64,000 bases of DNA from Owenia fusiformis (Eukaryota; Annelida; Polychaeta; Sabellida; Oweniidae): positions 34,105,375 to 34,169,374 of the forward strand of contig CAIIXF020000005.1 in the NCBI GenBank assembly GCA_903813345.2, read 5' to 3'. The notes under the pieces are model-generated. The model was not told the DNA's origin. It did no database searches and was given only the letters and a program-made list of their open reading frames with translations. Position numbers and translations under genes: made by a program. Shown in pieces: positions 10,267 to 19,200 of the stretch (the first letter of the stretch is position 1; each line of letters opens with the position of its first letter).

Positions 10267-13200
10267 CTATGGTAAAATAATAAAATTGTGTCAAATATTG
10301 CATGTTATGAGGTATCGTACATTATAAAGTACCATTTGTTTTCTAATTGTTTTCTTGTATATCGAATTTCCAATGCAAAACTGCTTTGAAGCAACAATTG
10401 ATGAACAAATGCAATAACCGTTTCTTTATTGGTTTTCCATATAGGCTAGGCAAATGGAAATTTAACATCCCGAAAATTGCAACAGTTTTTAAATTAGGCT
10501 TATATTGTATATTGATACCAGTTGAAAAACATATCAAAAATGTAGAAAAATATATGCAGTGGATAAATATAAAATGTCACATTCTAGGTACCCCCTCCAA
10601 ATTTGAGTATGGGATTGTAAATATTTTTTTATTTCAAAATGGAATGCTCTTGTCAACTAAATGAGTAATATTATGATAGTTTACTGACATAAGAGCAACT
10701 AAAAACTGTTAACCAACTATTTGAGTGCAATAATTGGCATTTCTAGCCCCAAATATCTGAAAATAGGCCATCAAATAGCCCGAATTTAATATAACAATGT
10801 ATTTATTTCTGTATCAATTCATCAGAATTGCATGAAAAAAATCAAGGAGGTTATTGTACACCTGACCATTGTATTATATAAGTATCAGGGTCTATGGTGT
10901 TTAAACTGCTTCTTTATTCGGTACATTAAATATTCCATAAATACCAAATAAAACAAACACTTTACCAAACCAAGCCCTACTTTTAGTTGATAACTGCTAA
11001 ATTATCAAATGTTTTTTCCTTTTAAATTCAATTTGATATATAATATACCTTTTCTTTGTTAGAAATTAAGTACAATCAGTGGTCTAATAATATTGTTGAG
11101 GCAACAAAATGTTAAATATCCCTGTCCCTGACATCAGTTTATTAATATGAGCCAAAAAAGGTAACCCATCCAAATGTTTGTTAATAACCCAGTTATTCAG
11201 CATGGGTTTGACATCATATTTGGCACAATTACCTTGTCCAATGTTCTTTAATTCTATTAATTGTCATTGATCTATCCTTAAAAGTCACGATTTTATGGCC
11301 ATTTACAAAATGTGCTCAAAATATCGAAATGTGCCTAACTGACTGGACATCAATACCACCAGTTTTTTTTATCTGTGGACCTTTTTTCTATACGAACAAC
11401 ACTTGAAACATTAAAACAAGAGATAAGAATGAAGATGAGAGCCATAACACAAGATTTTTATGCTCCTGATTTGTACAACTACGCACGATACATTCAAGTT
11501 GGCCTCCAGGCGTGACACTCATATTTCATGGCATGGTATAAAAATGGCCATAAAATCGTGACCACTTGAGATAGACCACTGAGACTGGGTAGATTGATAA
11601 TACATTGACCAAGACTCAATTCTGCCAAATATGACACTAAATCCATGCAGGATGACTAGACTGGGTTATTAAGATTTGTTTGGGTTACCTCAGTCTTTGG
11701 CTCGCCCTGTATTAAGGAAAAATTGTTACTTTTGACTAAGGTGTTCTCAACCACATAGTGATATTGAGAAATGAAATGAAGAAGTTCAACTTACTGAAGA
11801 ATGTTGGATTTCAAGATGAAATTCAATAAAAAATGAGGAAAAGGTTTCTACGTTAATAAATCCTACTGAGTTAACTAGTGTAACGCAAAGTAAATCCCTG
11901 GTCTTTATACAGGGCATGGTTCGATTATGTTATGTTCATTATCAAAAATGCTGCCTTAATTTTGTAATTTTAACCTTCATATATGTGTCTTGCTTGTAGA
12001 GAGCAACATTTTGGGCCCCTAAAACCCTAAAGTGGGCCCAAAAGTTTCGTTGGTTATTTCCCAGCCCAATTATAACGGAGGCACTTTATTTCCCTCCCAC
12101 TCCTGGATCTGATGGTACACTCTATAACTGTGGTATTCCACAGCATCAGAAGTTGGAGGAAGAACACGGGGTTGCAATAATTCAGATCTTGCTGCTCTCT
12201 TTTAATAGAATTTTTGAAGCCTAAGTTCATTTAGGGTTTCACCATTTTTCCACCATAAATTGACAAAATAGCATGTTCCTCTGCAGTGACAGAGTTGCTT
12301 GCATTTCACTGGTTTTCCACTTGATTACGTTGTAACAAAATGTCGGAACATCGAAGGTATGATTCACAAACATGTATCAGTATTATATGTTTAAAAAATG
12401 TACATATTTGCGAACAAATAGTTCAGAAGACAACAGAATCGTCGATTTAATCCATCACTTAAGTTACATAAACGGTATTTCGAAAAACAGTTAAGATCTG
12501 CACTTTAACCCAAACCGTTTATGTAAGGAATTAAATCAACAATTCTGTTGTCTTCTGAGCTATTTTTGCGCAAACATGTACATTTTCTAAAACATATGAT
12601 ACTGATACATGATTGTGAGAAAAAAACATCGTGGGGATTCTGCCTACAACACGTGCAAAAAAGGAAAAAAGAAAAATAGTAAACAAAATATTGTCACCGA
12701 CCACTTTTCCCAAAGACAATCTTATTTCATTTATATTCCAATATTTTGTTTCTTGGGTTGCTGCTTTTGGTTCAGATTTGAAGAAAATGTTGAAGTTTGT
12801 GTTTTGTGCATGATAAATGAGAAGCACAAGGAGATCTGTATGAGTACTGTATTTGAGGTTTGAACACTTTGGATTGCAGTTTTCACAATCACAATATCTG
12901 CATCCGATTCTGAATGTGTAGCACATGTACACTCAAGGTTTTCCAACCTGACAGACAGAATTACCATCATTCCTACACACTGAAATCATTCCTACACACT
13001 GAAATTATATCAATGAAAGACTCCCCAGATTTCTACAGCATTATACATCCATTTGATAGTTCCATAGTAATGTACTCTTATGTAATGATTTATATATCTG
13101 ATGATTTTAAATATATGCAATAATGCAAATTTTGTAATTGCGGATTGTAATTAATAATTTGAACAATATTAAATTCCACAGAAACTACAACTTACATTAT

Positions 13201-16200
13201 TTAGATAAGCCTAGTATAGAGCATAGAGTATATTTTTTCTTCCTAAGTATACACGTTAGAGTTCCGACACTCACCAAATATGAAGTTCATATGAATATGT
13301 AACACCATGATTTTTTTCATGCTTTTCTGATAAACTGATCCTAAAATATCTAAATAGATATGTGATAACATGCCTGTTTTGTTGCCTATTTTGTTATACT
13401 TCTTGGTCAAATGACCAATTACTGGTCTCAAAAATGATTAAAATAATATTTTAATTATTTAAGAATATGTGATCTATCATAATAAAGCTTGAATACTTGA
13501 CTAAAGTATTCCATTTGGGAAGAAAAAATTGTTTCCTACCAATACTCAATTTTGGGGTAGGGTTGTGGGTACCTAGGAAGTGAAATTTCATATTTGTCCA
13601 CTGCATACATTTTTCTACATTTTTGATATGTTTTTCAACTGATATCAGTACAAAATATAAGACTAATTTAAAAACTGTTGCAATTTTTGGGATGTTTGGG
13701 ACTTTTATGAGCCCATTTGCTTGGCCTAATATGCTTTTACATGTTTTATGCATCTGAAAATGTTCATCATAAAGAGTGCTGGTTATGTGATTAGATCTAA
13801 TAGAATCTGATTTAGCTTATTCTCTGATATTATAGGAACAGAAGAATCATGTTCTTAACCTATTTTTTATATTATAGAACTATTTGATAATGTACGTAAA
13901 CCCAAATCAAAATAGAAGTACAACATGTGTACCAAAAAGAATCACCAAATGAATGAATTACAGTTAAATCAACTTTGCCTCACCAAATGCCTCTCTGACA
14001 GAGAATGACTTTTCAGGTTGTTCCAGGGTGATAGCATCACTTGAAATAGGGATGCTCCTAACCATTCTGTCTTGTGGAACTAACTGTTCTGTCCCTGCCT
14101 CATATACACTTCTTTCAGATCGCGGCACACCATGTCGGAACTCGGCTGGAACTGGAACTCCTGGTGGGAATTTGTACACCTTTCGCACAGGGTGAATAGT
14201 TGCCTTTGCTTTACGCCTGGCCTCTTCCAAACGATTGGCCTCTGCTAAACGCCTGGCCTCTGCTAAACGACTGGCCTCTGCTAAACGACTGGTCTGTGCT
14301 AAACTACCGGCTTGTGCTAAACCGCATTTCTACAAAATAATTTCATACAAGACAAAATATATTAGCTAATAGACTCTTAAAAATGCAAATATATATGGAA
14401 TGGGTACTGGGAGGTGTTGGATACAGTCTTTTCTGGGGTAAATATGCGTAACTCCTGCGGGTCCGCAGGGTTTCGAAGGAGAAGTACATATTTTTCAAAA
14501 AAATACATATATTTTTGACATTCACCGAAGTGGTCTTGACTAGTGGCCCTAGTTAATAATAATAACGGGCCTTGAAAATTGTGCATGTTTCCATTGAGCC
14601 CCATGTTAATTCACCAATCTTCAAAATACCCCTTGCAGAACAGTTCTAGAATTATAAAGTCCATATACAGGGTGGGCCAAAAAACAATACCCAAGTTCAA
14701 AGATAAATATCATATGATAATGATTCATATAATATATCTTAAACCTTGCCATGTCTTATATATCATTTTAAAGATGAATCATTTCCTAACAATATGAGAC
14801 CACCCGATTGAAAACTGTTGCTTTCATGAAGAGTTAGAGGCTAGAAATGACACCAGGGATGTCACGAGCCACCAAAAAATTATTCGCTGCATGCGGAGTT
14901 TCAAATTGTGGAAAATGGAGGGAAATTTGAACTTTGGCCCCTTCAAAATATATACATTTATACAAGTTTAGTCCAAAATAACACCAATAACACTTATATC
15001 CACGTCCGGTGAACGTACAAAATGGATGGAGGGGGGATTAGGCGATTTCTGCAAGAAAACTCAACAAATTTGGAAGATTTATTTGTTTAAGAGAAAATTT
15101 ACAACTGAATTGCCAAATGAATAGGCGCAGTGCATGGCAAAATACGTTAGGTCATCTAGTATTTTTTTGGGTACTGAGTTTAGTTTTTTTTTCAAATACA
15201 CGAGTTCTTGTGAATTTATTCCATCGTAAAGACATATAAATCCCCCCTCCATCCAATATTAAATTATTTCGATTATTTTTGTATAACGCATGAAAACTAA
15301 CTTTAAAAAGTGAGCAATGTCATTAGTATTGTCCCTTATACCTTATACCAAACGAAAAAAAATAGAGTGGTAGAGTAGTCCAAGATCACTCTTCGAAAAG
15401 TTATGCTCCCAAGGTAAAACGTCGTTCCTTTAGGGATAAAAAGGCATATGCATTTTTAAATTTTTTAACGTGAATTTACCCCTGCCATGGGCCTGAAAGT
15501 TTGAAAATTTTGGGTAAGAAGACAAAATAAGTTTATTTTCTTGGTTCAAATGAATGCAGTGGGTAACACTAAATTGTATCTAATACACATCAACCGACTT
15601 TGCCTGATAGAACAATAAGTAGAAATATGTACAACATTTGATAAATTCAAAACATCTACTAAGGTCACACCGGAATAGCCTGACAACGGTAAAGTCAGAT
15701 ACCATATTGTCACAAATGGCGGACGTAACGGTCGCTTCAACTCTTTAATCACCTGGTCCTCGTTACATGGGACTTTATCGTCGCTTATTCTGTGCATGTG
15801 TTAAGCTCGTGTGATTATACAAAATTCCAATTTCTATCCAATGGGGTCGCAATTGGCACAATATAGCGTCGTGGATATCGTCAATGACAACGGAATCTGA
15901 ATTAGAAATAATTTACAAAGACAACGGCATATGGTAAGATGTGACAACGGACTATGGTGGATGTATTGCATTAATGGAACATAGGAAAATGAAAACGGTA
16001 AATAGACACTTTACCGTTTTCTTTACATCACATTTGACCCACACCTACCGTTGTCATTTATACAGTATCCGTTGTCCTGTGTCATATTCCGATCGGTAAA
16101 ATTAAAGCCTTTATTTCGATAGTAGAACATATTTAACTTTATGATCAGTAGAAAAACACTTTGAGTGATTGCTGTACCAAAGGAATTTAATCGAGTCGCT

Positions 16201-19200
16201 CTATTAAAAATACAGTTCATGAAAATCCAATTGAAGCGACGGTTATGTCCGCCATTTGTGACAACGGTATCTGACTTTACCGTTGTCAGGCTATTCCAGT
16301 GTGAAGGTAGCTAGACAATATGATTATCCCACCAACGGAATTCGTAGGGATATAGAGAAGCCTGCCTGCTATCATTGACTGCAACTTTTAAACACCACTA
16401 CTTCGGTACATATCAAAAATTCATGTATTAATGATACTTTGGTCAAAAATGGTGTTTTATATACAGCATATGCAATTCTGAGTTTTATTGCCGTAACACT
16501 ACACAACCAGAGATAGCAGGAGAAATTAATCCTACCAACTCTAAGTACAATACATTTTCCTGCACGTTTTGCACCTAGAACTGCAGTAGGTAGGTGCAGT
16601 GTGGGATACATTTGGTTTGAACATCAAAGCTAAATCTCACGAGCCTTGTGGTTGTGCCCCGAGTGCCATGTATCCACATGTATGCAGTCCCATAAATGAT
16701 TGTTAGTTCTGCAAATATGAAACTAAACATTTTATTCTTTTAGCTGACAGAAACTCATAGTTTATTAGTAGACTATGCAGGACTAAACCAAACGCTGCAG
16801 ATGTTAAATCTAAAAAATTAACGGGCATATTTATTATTTTCTAAATCTTCTTGTACATTACGAAACAAATAATAAACCTAGGCTAACAGCACGGCACTGT
16901 GTTTGAGAACAAACTAGCTCACTCTGAAGTTCATCGTGAAGCAGATGAGACGTTTATTGCTTATGAATGGTAGTTTCAAGCACATTTGAGAGACGGGAGT
17001 GCCACGTGTCTCAAGTTACTAACTTTGGTTACATCCACAGGATGGGTCAAATAATTATAACCAAGATTATAATTTCCGCTTGATTCACTTCTGAATATCA
17101 TCCTCCTAGGCAGGTGTCCAGAATCCGTACCTCCTTCCCCCGCCATAAGCAGTTAGCATTTCCACTATTAAGAACTCGCAATAGCAGAAGTGTTGCCATC
17201 TTTTATTCAGCTTTTAATTTGGGCTAGAGTTGCATTCACTTACCGTGCTAAAATCTTGGAAAAGTGGCTTAATTTCATGATTTATCAAAGTGTGTTAGTT
17301 GAATCTGTATAAAACTTGAATGATATACCACATGATGACCCTGTTTATGTACATGTTGTGATTAAACATGCAAATGTTGATTGACATACAAATAATTCAA
17401 GGTTTTAAAGAATTTTAGCATTGCATCTATGGATATTTGGCCCAAGTTTTTTTTAATTGTCATAGAAAATTATTCAAATTACATAACTGTGTAAATCAAA
17501 GCTATTATAGGAGAAAACAGTTTACTAAATTCATTAGAGGTCTAATATGCAAGTCTCTGAAAATCTCACAAAAAACGAGATCTAGCGAGATTTCAAAAGC
17601 TATATGGAAACTATACTATTTGATTCACTGTCGCAACACTGCGACAGCAATCATGTATACGTTATTTGCGCATAATTTAGATCACTTGATTCAATTTAAT
17701 CGGGCGCTTCCAACTTGGTTTTAGCATGGGGTAAAAAGAAAGAAGATATACTGAATTTTGAAGCCCTGTGATCGGAGGATGATAAATATGGAAATGAGAT
17801 CATTTGAATAAGTATATATTGAACAACCCTTGTATATTCTGTTCCTCGCGATTTATAGTTACAATTTCTAGGCCTACCTGTTTGATTGTTTACAATAAGT
17901 TATTCATATCAATTTGAATGTTACATTTTTGATGTTATGCTGTAAAACTTTTATATGGTATTATATATTTCATGTGCCTTGTGACCCTATTGCCATATAC
18001 AGGGGTACAAATTCCCATAGATAATTGATAGTTCTGCAAATATGAAAATAAACGTTTTTACTTATAAGTTAACAGAAATGTATTTATCTAATTCATGGAA
18101 CAGGTCTAATAAAATCTTTACTGTAGAATTATATTTCCACAAATATGTGGTTAATTAGTGGATACCTTATTTGGTTGGTCACATGCTCCAGTTCTGTCAC
18201 CAACTTTACAAACGGCAGCCTGACAATGGAGGTAGATACGCTTGATATCTCCAGTGAACTGAAAGGCCAGGAATCCAAATTTGTATTGAGTTCCAGATGA
18301 TCGTACAGTGAACACAGTGTCATCTTTGAAACATCTGGAAATCAAAATCGAACAGTAAACACAGTGTCATCTTTGAAACATCTGAAAATCAAAATAACAA
18401 TTATGAAACTATAATCGTATTGTATTGTATTGTATTGTATATTCTTTATTCCAAATGATCAAATTTCAAAGCAAATTAAAATGCATTGAAATAGTTAAGT
18501 ATTTTTTCTTTTAGCATTTTTGATATTTGAGCTGGTTTTATATGATTCCTTTGATTATTAGGGAATTTTGGTAGCTCTATTTTTCGAATGTTGTTTTTTG
18601 ATTTTCTCAATACCTTTTCTCGATAAGGGAGTATGTGTTGATAGCATTCTTTCTGTCACTGCTAGGAGACGCAAAACAATTCTGGACTCCCATTTTCAAA
18701 CCAGAATTGTCAGCATCTGTCATTCGCACATCAGCATATACTCTCTCAGTTGTGGCAACCTAAAACAGTTGAAATAAAAATGTATAATGACTTCTGAGCA
18801 TTTTTTCTATAAGTCCTTGTTAATAATTTAAATGATATTTCACTATCGGAAGTAATAGCACAGAGAAGTATGGGGTTTACTATTGTAATCTAAAGCTATT
18901 TTAGTATACTTTTGTGTGCGTTAGACACAATTCAAACATGACCGTGCTCTATTCAAATTTTTCAACCAATCAGAATGCAGCATAGCCAATATAGAACGTT
19001 CTCTAATTCTCCATAGATGCACGACCATGCTCTATTTAATCTGCAATTTGCATTGTTTTGAGTGACGTCACATCTCAGCTGCACATCTGGGGCTCTGTCC
19101 GGGGATAGCTGTTCTTTTTTACTCCCTCCGTAAATACTGTAACTATTTAACTATGGCTGACTTCAAGTTTGCAGTCGGTGAACTAGTCTTATTTAAGGAC

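Noticed and set aside
12531-12932. 133-codon minus-strand open frame with CRYCDCENCNPKC
   Set aside because: Half of it lies in the arm of a foldback repeat and it sits in a gene 2 intron; the cysteine cluster alone is not enough.
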